From G965276765 sp965276765 (lineage in GTDB: Bacteria > Actinomycetota > Acidimicrobiia > Acidimicrobiales > Palsa-688): 64,000 nt of DNA. Every line of letters begins with the position of its first letter. Positions within the stretch are counted from its first letter, which is position 1. The notes beneath the pieces are model-generated. The model was not told the DNA's origin. It saw nothing but the letters and a program-made list of their open reading frames with translations, and ran no database searches. This document shows positions 7,973 to 16,621 of this stretch, one piece after another. The stretch covers positions 2,170,001-2,234,000 of the forward strand of contig OZ255627.1 of assembly GCA_965276765.1 (NCBI GenBank), read 5' to 3'. The position numbers and the translations under genes were made by a program.

Positions 7973-9073
7973 TTAGGAGCCAGAGGTGGGGACGAGCATG
8001 CTCTGGCGGCCGTGGGCGAACGCCTCGAGGGCGGCGCGGTCGACGCAGCCGGCATCCACGCAATTTCCCCCCGGGTCGGAAACGACGGAAGGAAAGCGGT
8101 AGCCGCCCGCCCACCATGCCCAGGCCGTCCACGAAATACCGCGCTCACGGAGAAAAGCCAGAATGTCTCGGTCGTAGGTGGTGGTTCCCGGACGTTGGTC
8201 CCCGAATTCGGTGGCCACGACCAGGTCCTTAGTGGCAAGGAACCCGAATCGTCGTTGCCACTTCTTCTCGTTGGTGCCATCTATGCCGGCGTAGGGGTGG
8301 ACGGCGTAGCCGATGCCCCCGCCGTCGAGGGGGTGGGAGGGCACCCCGGCGAGGGAGGCGGCGTAATCGTTGCCGTCGACGAGAATGACGTTGTGGGCTC
8401 CTGTGCCCCGCACGGCGTCGACCAGCTGTTGCATCCCGACGGCTCGGTAGCGCCCGTCGGCGGCGTGGACCTCGCCCCCGTGTTGCCAGACCGACCAGGG
8501 AACGTCGTGGGGCTCGTTGAACAACTCGAAGTACACGCCCCAATCGGAGCGGAACGTCGTGGCGACCGACTTCCAAAAGCGGACCGAGCCACGATCGGGC
8601 ATGGGCTCGGGTCCCGCCTTGACGAGCGGGTTGCCAGGATCAGAGGCGTGAAGGTCGAGGATGACGGCCAGACCGTGGGACTCCGCCTCCTTCACCACGG
8701 CCTTCACCGTCTGGACGTAGTGCGGACACTCCTCCCCTCGGGCCACCGGTACTCCTTGGGACGACCGCCAGTAGTCCTGATTCAGCGGGATTCGCACCGT
8801 GTTGGCACCCCAGGCGGCGATGCGGGCGAAGTCGGACGCCGGGATCCCTTGGCTCCCGTTGAGAGCCTGGCCGGAGCAGGACCATTCGAGCGAAGGCCGG
8901 TTGACGCCGTGGATGAAAAAGCTTCGCCCCTTCCCGTCGACAAGCACGTTGTGGCGCACCGTGTAGGGGCCGATGGCCGGGGCATCGGCGGCGACGCGTC
9001 GCGTGGGAGACAGCGGTGGCCCCAAAGCGCTCGGAGCGCTCGGCCTGCTCCTGGCAACCAGGACCACGCTCAC
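7973..9073 (-). CDS. GH5-family secreted endoglucanase-like glycosidase
   Basis: This is a GH5-type TIM-barrel hydrolase. Numbered from the GTG at 9073, it has FIHGVNRPS at 53-61, LHAS at 141-144, the acid/base motif FNEPHD (Glu187), AVHPYAG near 257 and the nucleophile ATEFGD (Glu289). The order and spacing are those of cellulase-like GH5 enzymes acting on beta-glucans or mannans. The listed start is the first GTG/ATG/TTG, but it falls inside a hydrophobic stretch. The open frame continues upstream to a CTG at 9145 preceded by AGGAG at good spacing, and translation from there adds a complete signal-anchor (LVPLAALVTVAVVVSVVLVA). The true start is therefore probably 9145. It would act outside the membrane. 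Its place beside a cellulose-synthase-like operon suggests trimming of the exported glucan, as with BcsZ; that is inference. Confidence 0.85.
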   Translation of the reverse strand: MSVVLVARSRPSAPSALGPPLSPTRRVAADAPAIGPYTVRHNVLVDGKGRSFFIHGVNRPSLEWSCSGQALNGSQGIPASDFARIAAWGANTVRIPLNQDYWRSSQGVPVARGEECPHYVQTVKAVVKEAESHGLAVILDLHASDPGNPLVKAGPEPMPDRGSVRFWKSVATTFRSDWGVYFELFNEPHDVPWSVWQHGGEVHAADGRYRAVGMQQLVDAVRGTGAHNVILVDGNDYAASLAGVPSHPLDGGGIGYAVHPYAGIDGTNEKKWQRRFGFLATKDLVVATEFGDQRPGTTTYDRDILAFLRERGISWTAWAWWAGGYRFPSVVSDPGGNCVDAGCVDRAALEAFAHGRQSMLVPTSGS

Positions 9074-9345
9074 GACGACCGCGACCGTGACAAGGGCGGC
9101 CAGCGGGACGAGCAGGTGGGAGCGTGAATGCAGGTGGCGCGCCAGAGCAAACTCTCCTCGATGGTCGGCTTAGAGCTGGGCGAGCCGACTGCAGACACAA
9201 ACTCGCTGCGGGCCTTGAGTACCCGCAACCGTAAGTCTCAACCAGCACTATCGAGCCTACCCGGAGTGTGGGAGCGGGCGCATGGGTCTCGTTCGAAGCC
9301 GAACCAGCCCGTCACGGGTTGGAAAGGGGGAGCTGGGAGCTCCTC

Positions 9346-9374
9346 TTGATCGAGTGTCAGACGTCTGACAGACT
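9346..9374 (+). promoter_or_regulatory. Candidate promoter of the 9420-16620 operon
   Basis: TTGATC (9346-9351) is followed after 17 bases by CAGACT (9369-9374), a weak -10. The start would be near 9381, giving a leader of about 40 bases to the ATG at 9420. The perfect palindrome at 9355-9370 fills the spacer, which is the classic geometry for repression. Box assignments are by eye. Confidence 0.45.
9355..9370. promoter_or_regulatory. Perfect 16-bp operator palindrome (GntR-type)
   Basis: TGTCAGACGTCTGACA is a perfect dyad. It contains GTCTGAC-like half sites similar to operators of GntR-superfamily regulators. The last-but-one gene of the downstream operon (15418-16182) encodes a GntR/UTRA protein, the likely ligand-responsive repressor. 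I found no second copy in the window by eye. Confidence 0.6.
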
Positions 9375-9419
9375 GGGAGCGGTCACACGGGTTCAAGAGC
9401 TCCCGGGGGGGAACGAGGC

Positions 9420-10910
9420 ATGAGCGAGAGCGTCACCGACGATCAAGCAGTAGGCGAGGGTCAGCCCGGGCTGAGGCGCAACACGGTCGGGTTGACCGGT
9501 GCGGTCATCATGTCGGCGGCCATCATGGGTCCTGCCGTCTCGACATTCTTCAATCCGCAGTTCTCGACGCCATTCTCCGGGTTCGCCACGCCCTTTGTCT
9601 ATCTACTGACGCTCGTCATTACGTTGATCGTGGCCAACGGGGTCATGGAGATGTCGCGCGTGGCACCCAGCGCCGGCTCCTTCTATACCTACATCACCCG
9701 GGCGCTCGGGCCACGAGCAGGCTTCATCACCGGTGGGCTGATGTTCGTCGCCTACGCGCTCCTTGCCCCGATCGAAATCGGGTTGCTTGGTTCCTACTTG
9801 CAACAGACCTTCATGCAGGAGTTCGGCGTCAACATCCCGTGGGTCCTGATCGGGATCGTGCCTTGGATCCTGATGGCTATCTTGGCCTTCGAAGGGATCA
9901 GCGCTTCGCTGCGCACGGCCTTGATCCTCTTCACCGCCGAGGTCATTGTCGTGGTCGGTCTCGGACTGATCGTCGTTGCCAAGGGCGGGGCCCACGGGTT
10001 GACGGCGGCGCCGCTCTCTCCGGCCTCATCGCCGAAGGGCTTCGGCGGCATCATCACCGGCTTCGTCTTCGCCGCGCTCAGCTTCGTCGGATTCGAAGGA
10101 GCGACTGCGCTAGGCGACGAGGCCAGGAGACCGCACCGCACCGTGCCGCTCGGAATCCTCTTCTCCACACTGCTCGTCGGGCTGATCTACCTTTTCGGTA
10201 CCTGGGCCGAGGCCGTCGGCCTCGGCCGGGCCAAGATGAACGCCCTCACGGGCGTGGACACGCCGTGGAACACACTGGCGGCGACCTTTGCGCCCTGGGC
10301 GAAGTGGTTCGTCATCGTCGCGTCGGTGTCCAGCATGTTTGCCGTGATGATCAATTCCAACAACGGCATCGTGCGCATCCTGCACACGATGGGTCGGGAG
10401 CGACTACTTCCAGAGCAGCTCGGCCGGATCAACCTCAGGCACCGTACTCCGGGCCTTGCCATCGTTTACGAAGCGGCATTCGCACTGCTCGTCGCGGTGG
10501 CTGTCGGCCTGTTTTCCGGAGGTCTTGGCAACCCGACAGGCGGAAGCAATGTATACGGCTATTTGGGTTTCGCGCTGACGTTGGCCATACTGCCCGTCTA
10601 TGCCCTGGCCAACGCAGCAACCATTCGGTATTTTCAGCACCGAGAGGACTTCAACCTGCTCCGACACCTGCTGCTACCTCTGCTCGGAGGAGGGCTCATG
10701 GTCGCCCTTCTTGTCGGCCAGGTCATCGAGAACCCAGCACCGCCCTACAACTGGATGCCGTGGATGATCATCGCCTGGGTTGTCGCCGTCGCCGTCGGAG
10801 CGGTGTCGCTTGGCCGTCGCCGACCCGAGAGCCTGCGGAGAGCGGGCTCCGTCATGGCGACGGGAGAGGCGATCGAAGACACTCCTTCCGCCGCGGGTGC
10901 GTCCTCTTGA
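9420..10910 (+). CDS. APC-superfamily permease
   Basis: The protein has 496 residues and about 12 predicted membrane helices. Family marks are the N-terminal GLTGAVIMSAAIMGPAVS, the Gly-rich first helix with the helix-break region of APC amino-acid/amine transporters, and SFVGFEGATALGDEARRP at the helix 6-7 loop. It should import a small, probably amine- or amino-acid-like solute by proton or cation coupling. It is the first gene of a seven-gene operon, 40 bases behind a promoter with an operator palindrome, with a G-rich ribosome site before the ATG. Its partners (sugar-type kinase, polyol-phosphate-type dehydrogenase) are of carbohydrate type, so the substrate may be unusual for the family. 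No substrate can be assigned from sequence. Confidence 0.88.
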   Translation: MSESVTDDQAVGEGQPGLRRNTVGLTGAVIMSAAIMGPAVSTFFNPQFSTPFSGFATPFVYLLTLVITLIVANGVMEMSRVAPSAGSFYTYITRALGPRAGFITGGLMFVAYALLAPIEIGLLGSYLQQTFMQEFGVNIPWVLIGIVPWILMAILAFEGISASLRTALILFTAEVIVVVGLGLIVVAKGGAHGLTAAPLSPASSPKGFGGIITGFVFAALSFVGFEGATALGDEARRPHRTVPLGILFSTLLVGLIYLFGTWAEAVGLGRAKMNALTGVDTPWNTLAATFAPWAKWFVIVASVSSMFAVMINSNNGIVRILHTMGRERLLPEQLGRINLRHRTPGLAIVYEAAFALLVAVAVGLFSGGLGNPTGGSNVYGYLGFALTLAILPVYALANAATIRYFQHREDFNLLRHLLLPLLGGGLMVALLVGQVIENPAPPYNWMPWMIIAWVVAVAVGAVSLGRRRPESLRRAGSVMATGEAIEDTPSAAGASS

Positions 10911-10968
10911 GGTCGGGATCGCATGTTCGTCGACGGAGCTGCCTGTTCGAATATGGGAGTGAGCCCGG

Positions 10969-12444
10969 TTGGGCTACTTGATTGGCGTTGATGTCGGCTC
11001 GCAAAGCATCAAGGCCGTCCTGACCTCGGCCGAGGGCAAGGTCGTGGCCACTGCATCCCATTCGTGTTCGATGGAGCATCCGGCGAGCGGCTGGTCCGAA
11101 CAGGATCCGGCTCAGTGGCGTGAGGGGTTGGCCACCACGGTGCAGAGCGTCCTGGCCCAATCTGACCTCCGTACCTCCGAGGTCAGCCACATCGGCCTTG
11201 CCTGTCAAGTGGACGGCGTCGTCCCGGTCGACCGAGACCTTCAGCCTTTGCGTGCTGCCATCATCTGGCTGGATCGGAGGGCCACAGCCCAGGCGCAGCG
11301 GCTCGTGGACCGGGTCGGCATCGAGACGATCTTCAAGACGTCAGGACTCAACCCCGATGCATCGCACATCGCCCCGAAGATGATGTGGCTCCGCGATGAG
11401 GAGCCTGAGGTCTACCGGAACGCGGCACTGCTGCTTCCTGTGGGTGCCTACCTGCTGGCATGGCTCACCGGTCAAGTCGTCCAGGACCACGCCAATGCAT
11501 CGTCCACGCTCCTCTATGATGTCACTGCTCGCCGCTGGTCGGAGATGTTGTTGGATGCGGCCGGCATCGACGGGGAGCGGCTCGCTCCGTTGGCGGAGGC
11601 TCACGAGCCGGTTGGACCCCTGACCGCGATGGCGGCCGAGAGGCTCGGTCTGACACGTGCGTGTGTGGCCGTGGTCGGTACCGGTGACGACCACGCCGCA
11701 GTGCTCGGCGCGGGGATCGTGGCCCCCGGTGTCGTCGCCGACGTCACGGGCACCGCCGAACCGGTAGCGGCCGTTGCCATCGAGGCGGTCTTCGATCCCA
11801 AGCGGCTGGTGGAGACGCACGCCCACGCCGTCGCACGCACCATCCTCGTAGAGAATCCGGGTTTTGTATCCGGTGGCAGTACCAAGTGGCTCGCCAGCCT
11901 TTTGGGCGGCGACCAGCGTGCTGTGTTCGAATGGGCCGGAGGCGCGAAGGCCGGGTCAGACGGCGTTACCTTCCTGCCCACGCTCTCGGGCGCCACGGCC
12001 CCACGATGGAACGACCGTATGCGGGGGACGTTGGATGGCCTTTCGATGAACCACGACCGGCGACATCTCAGCCGGGCCGTCCTTGAAGGGTGTGCCTACG
12101 CTCTGCGCGACATAACGGACCGTTTGGGCGAGCTAGGGCTCGGCGGCCGAGAGATTCGGGTCGTAGGGGGAGGCAGCCGTAGCCGCCTGTGGATGCAGAT
12201 AAAGGCTGATGTGTGTGGGCTGCCGATCCGCCCGGTTCTTGGTTCCGAAGCCACGGCCGTCGGTGCGGCCATGCTTGCTGCGGTCGGGGCCGGGGTCTGC
12301 GTGGACGTCGCACAGGCGGCCGAGCAGATGACCGAGCTGGCGGGCTGGTGCTTCGAACCCGACCCGGCCGATAGTGAGCGCTACGAGGACAGTTATCGCC
12401 GATATCGTCGGCTGTTCGACGCCATAGAGGAGGTGACTGCATGA
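10969..12444 (+). CDS. FGGY-family carbohydrate kinase
   Basis: This 491-residue ATP-dependent kinase belongs to the xylulokinase/ribulokinase/glycerol kinase family. Visible are the N-terminal phosphate-1 loop IGVDVGSQSIKAVL, the FGGY_N segment with IIWLDRRA, GTGDDHAAVLGAG, the FGGY_C signature region (TFLPTLSGATAPRWNDRMRG) and the C-terminal adenosine-binding RVVGGGSRSRLWMQIKADV. It would phosphorylate a sugar, polyol or related hydroxyl compound brought in by the upstream permease. The start is TTG with GGGAG nine bases upstream; no ATG or GTG fits this frame nearby. Its stop overlaps the start of the dehydrogenase gene (ATGA). The exact substrate is unknown. Confidence 0.9.
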   Translation: MGYLIGVDVGSQSIKAVLTSAEGKVVATASHSCSMEHPASGWSEQDPAQWREGLATTVQSVLAQSDLRTSEVSHIGLACQVDGVVPVDRDLQPLRAAIIWLDRRATAQAQRLVDRVGIETIFKTSGLNPDASHIAPKMMWLRDEEPEVYRNAALLLPVGAYLLAWLTGQVVQDHANASSTLLYDVTARRWSEMLLDAAGIDGERLAPLAEAHEPVGPLTAMAAERLGLTRACVAVVGTGDDHAAVLGAGIVAPGVVADVTGTAEPVAAVAIEAVFDPKRLVETHAHAVARTILVENPGFVSGGSTKWLASLLGGDQRAVFEWAGGAKAGSDGVTFLPTLSGATAPRWNDRMRGTLDGLSMNHDRRHLSRAVLEGCAYALRDITDRLGELGLGGREIRVVGGGSRSRLWMQIKADVCGLPIRPVLGSEATAVGAAMLAAVGAGVCVDVAQAAEQMTELAGWCFEPDPADSERYEDSYRRYRRLFDAIEEVTA

Positions 12445-13856
12445 TTGCGCCCGGCGGACGGTTCGACATCGAGACACTCATCGCCAGTCTCCAATTCGGT
12501 GGGGGAGCCGGAACCAAGCCAATCGGGCTCCGGTCGGTCGAGATCGGCTTTGATGCCGTCGAGCGACTTCCCGCCATCCTCGCCGACGTCACTCGAATGG
12601 CTACCGCGTCAGGACCAGTCGTCGTCCTCACCGACGCTGTCCCCAAGAGCCGCAGGGGTGTAGACGTAACCGACCTCGTGGTCGACTTGGCCGGGCGTCA
12701 AAGAGAGGTGCAGCAGGTAGCCGTGAGGGACCGCAACGGCGTCCACGCTGACGCAGCGACCGTCTCCGAAACCGTGGCGGCCGTGGCGGGAGCATGTGCC
12801 CTTGTGACCGTTGGTTCCGGTACCGTGGTCGACATCGGCAAGGCCGTCTCGGCGTCACTCGACGGGCTCGGTCACATCGTCGTGCAGACGGCCCTTAGCG
12901 TCAACGGCTTCGCCGACGATCAATCGGTGCTCTTGATCAATGGCGTAAAGCGGACGACGCAGACCCGCTGGGCCGATGCGCTGATCGCTGACATCGGGGT
13001 GCTTGCCGAAGCACCGCTAGCCTTGAACCTAGCGGGAATCGGAGACCTCCTCGCCATGTTCACCGCCCCGGCCGACTGGCAGCTGGCGAACCTCCTTGGG
13101 ATGGGCGACGGCTACTCTTCGTCGGTTGTAGCCCTCGTTCGGGTCCACGGGCCGGCTTTGCTCGCGGCCGCTCCCGGCCTGAAGAACCGAGACCCGGCTG
13201 CGATCGATCTCGTGGCCCGTGTCCTGACGCTCAGCGGTCTCTCGATGGGGGTCGCGGGATGTACGGCGCCATCGTCAGGATCGGAGCACACGGTCAGCCA
13301 TCTGATCGAGATGGCCACCAGCCGCAGCGGCGCGAAGGGAGCATTTCACGGCGCCCAGGTCGGTGTGGCTACGGTGCTCGCTGCCCTCGTATGGGAGCAC
13401 GTGCGTCGGCGAGTGGCGCAGTCGCAGGTCACCCTGAGCTTTCCCTCGGATGAGACGATGCAGCCGCACGTTCGCGATGCGTTCTCGTTCCTTGACCCTT
13501 CTGGCGCGATGGGCGATGAGTGCTGGAAGCTGTACCGCAGGAAGCTCGCGCGATGGCGCGCCCGGGAGAAGCCCCTTTCGACCTTCGACTGGGACGGAGC
13601 AGACCGGGCCGTGTCCGGGCTGCTCGCTGCGCCCGAGGAATTGGTCGCGACTCTGGTCCGGTCCGGCGCCCCGACGCGTTTCGCCGATCTCGCCCCGCCA
13701 GTCGAGGCGGCGACCGCACGTTGGGCTCTGGCCAACTGCCACCTATTGCGGGAAAGATTCAGTATCTTGGATCTTGCCTTCTTTGCTGGAGTGTGGGAGC
13801 CCGACGACGTCGAGGCCATCCTCGATCGGGCCGCTCGGCTCGGTGCTGGGCTATGA
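12441..13856 (+). CDS. Glycerol-1-phosphate dehydrogenase-like (AraM/EgsA family) enzyme
   Basis: The protein has 471 residues and an iron/zinc-dependent alcohol-dehydrogenase fold resembling sn-glycerol-1-phosphate dehydrogenases. Features in order are a dinucleotide-binding VGSGTVVDIGKAVSA, the region ALNLAGIGDLLAMFTAPADW with a metal-site Asp, SGSEHTVSHLIEM and HGAQVGVATV with the metal-site histidines. AraM proteins of L-arabinose operons belong to the same family, and here too a FGGY kinase and a HAD phosphatase of AraL type are neighbours. It is longer than AraM (about 390). It would interconvert a phosphorylated polyol and the keto form with NAD(P)H. GAGGAGGTG precedes the ATG, and both ends overlap neighbouring genes by four bases. 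Confidence 0.82.
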   Translation: MIAPGGRFDIETLIASLQFGGGAGTKPIGLRSVEIGFDAVERLPAILADVTRMATASGPVVVLTDAVPKSRRGVDVTDLVVDLAGRQREVQQVAVRDRNGVHADAATVSETVAAVAGACALVTVGSGTVVDIGKAVSASLDGLGHIVVQTALSVNGFADDQSVLLINGVKRTTQTRWADALIADIGVLAEAPLALNLAGIGDLLAMFTAPADWQLANLLGMGDGYSSSVVALVRVHGPALLAAAPGLKNRDPAAIDLVARVLTLSGLSMGVAGCTAPSSGSEHTVSHLIEMATSRSGAKGAFHGAQVGVATVLAALVWEHVRRRVAQSQVTLSFPSDETMQPHVRDAFSFLDPSGAMGDECWKLYRRKLARWRAREKPLSTFDWDGADRAVSGLLAAPEELVATLVRSGAPTRFADLAPPVEAATARWALANCHLLRERFSILDLAFFAGVWEPDDVEAILDRAARLGAGL

Positions 13857-14716
13857 GTTCGACGTCCGCCGTCGTTCGACGACCAGATCGATTCTTCGAC
13901 GGCTACGCCTTCGATCTCGATGGAACTCTGTACCTGGGAGACGCCCTCCTGCCGGGGGCCGCAGAGACCGTGCGAGCGGTCCGAGCGGCTGGCCGGCCAA
14001 CCGCGTTTCTTACCAACAACCCCCTGCGGTCCGGCGGCGACTACGCCACCAAGCTGTGTCGACTCGGTATCCCGGCCCACGAGGATGACGTGCTGACGGC
14101 TACGGATTCGCTCGTCCATTATCTATCTACGGTTCACCCGGGTCAACCGCTTCTGGCCCTCGCCGAGGGACCCGTTTGCACGGCACTGGTCGACGCCGGG
14201 TTCGCTTTGACCAACGACCCTTCAGCTGCGCGGGTGGTAATCGTGTCGTTCGACCGCAGCTTCGACTACGGCAAACTCAACGCTGCCTACCGGGCCGTAC
14301 GACTCCACGGCGCCGCGCTTGTTGCGACCAACCCGGATCCCTATTGTCCGACGCCCGAAGGAGGCCTTCCCGACTGTGGCGCCATTCTCGCTGCGGTCGA
14401 GGCCTGTACCGGCGCACACGCAGAGGCCATTACGGGCAAGCCGAGCGCTCACATGGCCCGCGCCGCTCTCGACCGCCTTCGAGTACCGGCGTCCGGTGCC
14501 GTGATGGTCGGTGATCGCCTCTCGACGGATATGGTCCTCGCCGAGGTCTCCGGGATGGCCGGCGTCCTCGTGCTCGGAGGAGCGACCTCCCCCGCTGAAC
14601 TCGCCTCGAGCGCGCTGCAACCTCGTTACGTCATCGAGAGCATCGGCCAGTTGCTCCCTGGTGGCTCCGATCATTCTGCCGAGGACCTGTCGCAGCCCGA
14701 GGAGGGGTCACCTTGA
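13853..14716 (+). CDS. HAD-superfamily phosphatase (NagD/AraL-like)
   Basis: This 287-residue HAD hydrolase has motif I FDLDGTLYLGD, motif II FLTNNPLRSG, motif III lysine near ITGKPSAHM and motif IV VGDRLSTDMVLAEVSG. These are the marks of the type IIA (C2-cap) NagD/AraL group, which dephosphorylates sugar phosphates and phosphoglycolate-like compounds. In arabinose operons AraL is thought to detoxify accidental sugar phosphates, and a similar or a direct pathway role fits here. The ATG overlaps the dehydrogenase stop (ATGA) and the stop overlaps the next TTG start. An upstream in-frame extension lies wholly inside the dehydrogenase gene and was discarded. Confidence 0.87.
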   Translation: MSSTSAVVRRPDRFFDGYAFDLDGTLYLGDALLPGAAETVRAVRAAGRPTAFLTNNPLRSGGDYATKLCRLGIPAHEDDVLTATDSLVHYLSTVHPGQPLLALAEGPVCTALVDAGFALTNDPSAARVVIVSFDRSFDYGKLNAAYRAVRLHGAALVATNPDPYCPTPEGGLPDCGAILAAVEACTGAHAEAITGKPSAHMARAALDRLRVPASGAVMVGDRLSTDMVLAEVSGMAGVLVLGGATSPAELASSALQPRYVIESIGQLLPGGSDHSAEDLSQPEEGSP

Positions 14717-15414
14717 CCGAGTTTGTGTTCATGCTGACTCACGACGACACAACGGTTGGCGACGCCATCGGCGTGTATGAGCAGACGCGCGGCACCGGTC
14801 TGCGATTTGTCGGTTTCAAGGACATCGGAGCGACGCCCGAGCATCTCACTGAGATCACCCGTGTCGCGCACGATGATGGTCTCGAGGTCATGCTCGAGGT
14901 CGTTTCCACGAGCCAAGAGGACGAGTTGCGAAGCACGGCGGCGGCGGCGAGCATCGGGGTGGATTGGGTGCTCGGCGGGACCCACCCGGAAGCAGGGGCC
15001 CGCATCCTCGCAGGCAGCGGGATCAGATACCTCCCCTTCCCCGGCCGGGTCGAGGGGCATCCCAGCGTGCTCGGTGGCGAGATCGATTGGATTGCCGCTC
15101 ACGCTACGGCTCTGGCGGCGACCTCCGGCATCACCGGCGTCGACCTGCTCGCGTACCGTCATGTGTCGGCCGACCCTGTTGCCCTGGCCCGAGCCGTGGT
15201 GAAGGCGGTACCGGGCCCTGTGATCGTCGCAGGTTCCATCGGCAGTCTCGAGCAGATACGGGCGATTGCCGGGACCGGCGCGTGGGGCTTCACAATTGGG
15301 GGCGCCATCTTCGATGGTTTGTTGCCTGGCGCGCCCGATGTGGCCGACCAGGTTCGAGCAGTGCTTGCGACTTGCTCCTCGCTTGCGGACGAACCTCAAG
15401 GCTCGGAGGAGTGA
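14713..15414 (+). CDS. TIM-barrel protein of unknown reaction (aldolase/epimerase-like)
   Basis: The protein has 233 residues and reads as an eight-strand beta/alpha barrel. Strands include FVFMLTH, FVGFKDIG, LEVMLEVV, WVLGGTH, YLPFPG, VDLLAYRH, PVIVAGSIG and WGFTIGGAIFDG. The last two form a Gly-rich phosphate-binding end like that of HisA/NanE/TrpF-type barrels, so a phosphorylated substrate is likely. The lysine in GFKDIG and the acidic residues near strand 3 are candidate catalytic groups, but I do not recognise a named enzyme. The TTG start overlaps the HAD stop and has GGAGGGG upstream. In the pathway it could cleave or isomerise the phosphoketose made by the upstream dehydrogenase; that is inference. 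Confidence 0.75.
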   Translation: MTEFVFMLTHDDTTVGDAIGVYEQTRGTGLRFVGFKDIGATPEHLTEITRVAHDDGLEVMLEVVSTSQEDELRSTAAAASIGVDWVLGGTHPEAGARILAGSGIRYLPFPGRVEGHPSVLGGEIDWIAAHATALAATSGITGVDLLAYRHVSADPVALARAVVKAVPGPVIVAGSIGSLEQIRAIAGTGAWGFTIGGAIFDGLLPGAPDVADQVRAVLATCSSLADEPQGSEE

Positions 15415-15417
15415 CTG

Positions 15418-16182
15418 GTGGCGTCACGCCAGACGCTCGTCCAAGATGTGAGGAACGCGCTGCTATCGGACCTTCGTGCTGGTCGTCACCGCGTCGGCGA
15501 CAAGATCCCCAACGAAGCGGAGCTGGCGCAGCGCTTCAATGTCAGCCGGGCGACATTGCGCGAGGCCGTCCAAGGGCTGCTCGAGGCCGGGTACCTCAGC
15601 CGCGCTCACGGACGCGGCACATTCGTCACCGGCGTACCGAGACACCGACATTCGCTCGACATGACCGTCAGTTACACGACGATGATCAAGGAGGCCGGCA
15701 TGACTCCGGCCGAAATCGTGCTTGCCCGCAGCCAGCGGCCTGCCGACGCTCACGAGGCAGAGCTGCTTGGCCTCGACGTCGGCGCGCCGCTCGTGTGGAT
15801 CGAGCGGGTAAGGACGGCAGATGGTACTCCGGCGATCTACTCCGAGGACCGGTTACCGAAGGCGCTTCTCGGCGACATGTTGGATGCCCCCCTCGACCGC
15901 TCCCTCTACGTCTTCTTCGCCGACGCCGGCCTCGCCATCCATCATGCTCTCGCCACCCTCCGACCGGTCGTAGCGGACCGACGCCTCGCTCGGCTACTTG
16001 GGGTATCGCGCGGCTCGGCCCTTCAGCAGATCGAGCAAGTCGACTTTACGGCCAAGGGAGCCGCTGCGATGCTCTCGTCGGAGTGGCACGTACCTGGCGT
16101 CTTTGAGTTGTCGATAAACCGTCGCCCGGTGACCGGTTCGGACCACGAGGATCGTGACACCATCCGAGTTGGGAGAAGCTAG
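15418..16182 (+). CDS. GntR-family (HutC/UTRA) transcriptional regulator
   Basis: The protein has 254 residues. The N-terminal winged helix is plain: KIPNEAELAQRFNVSRATLR, then EAVQGLLEAGYLSRAHGRGTFV. It is followed by a UTRA ligand domain with LVWIERVRTADGTPAIYSEDRLP and SSEWHVPGVFELSINRRP near the C-terminus. This group usually represses and is released by a sugar phosphate or other pathway metabolite. The gene sits inside the operon it most likely controls. The perfect dyad at 9355-9370 between the -35 and -10 boxes is the best candidate operator. The GTG start has a strong GGAGGAG site three bases behind the previous stop. Confidence 0.9.
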   Translation: MASRQTLVQDVRNALLSDLRAGRHRVGDKIPNEAELAQRFNVSRATLREAVQGLLEAGYLSRAHGRGTFVTGVPRHRHSLDMTVSYTTMIKEAGMTPAEIVLARSQRPADAHEAELLGLDVGAPLVWIERVRTADGTPAIYSEDRLPKALLGDMLDAPLDRSLYVFFADAGLAIHHALATLRPVVADRRLARLLGVSRGSALQQIEQVDFTAKGAAAMLSSEWHVPGVFELSINRRPVTGSDHEDRDTIRVGRS

Positions 16183-16185
16183 TAG

Positions 16186-16620
16186 GTGGAGATCAGCTCT
16201 GAGGAATGCGGCTCGATCATCGCTGCGGCCACTGCTGCCGCAACGGCTCTCGAGGCGACGGTATCGGTTGCGGTGGTAGATGCCGGCGGTAACCTGAAGG
16301 CTTTCTTGCGCATGGATGGCGCCGAGATCGCGGGTCCGACGATCGCCGTCGACAAGGCCTTCACCGCCGTGGCCAACCAGACGGCGACCCACCTGTTGGC
16401 TGAGCAGGCCGCTCCGGGTGGCCCTCTCTTCGGGCTCCACACCTGTGGCGCCGGCCGTTTCGTGATCTTCGGCGGAGGTATCCCCATCACTCAAGAAGGG
16501 CTGGTCGTGGGCGGCATCGGGGTGAGCGGTGGCACCGTCGATGAAGATGTCGTCTGTGCAACCGAGGGAGCAAGATCAGCCGAGGTGGCGCTTTTACATC
16601 GGGTCGAGAAGGAGCGCTGA
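16186..16620 (+). CDS. GlcG/HbpS-family (DUF336) protein
   Basis: The protein has 144 residues of the heme-degrading/heme-binding GlcG-HbpS-PduO_C group. It shows VSVAVVDAGGNLKAFLRMDGA, the switch region TIAVDKAFTAVANQTATH, then RFVIFGGGIPITQEGLVVGGIGVSGG and a C-terminal CATEGA. Members occur as accessory proteins in many small-molecule catabolic operons (glycolate, propanediol), and their role there is mostly unproved. The GTG start is three bases behind the GntR stop. It is the last gene of the operon, with the exonuclease GTG beginning two bases after its stop. Confidence 0.85.
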   Translation: MEISSEECGSIIAAATAAATALEATVSVAVVDAGGNLKAFLRMDGAEIAGPTIAVDKAFTAVANQTATHLLAEQAAPGGPLFGLHTCGAGRFVIFGGGIPITQEGLVVGGIGVSGGTVDEDVVCATEGARSAEVALLHRVEKER

Positions 16621-16621
16621 C

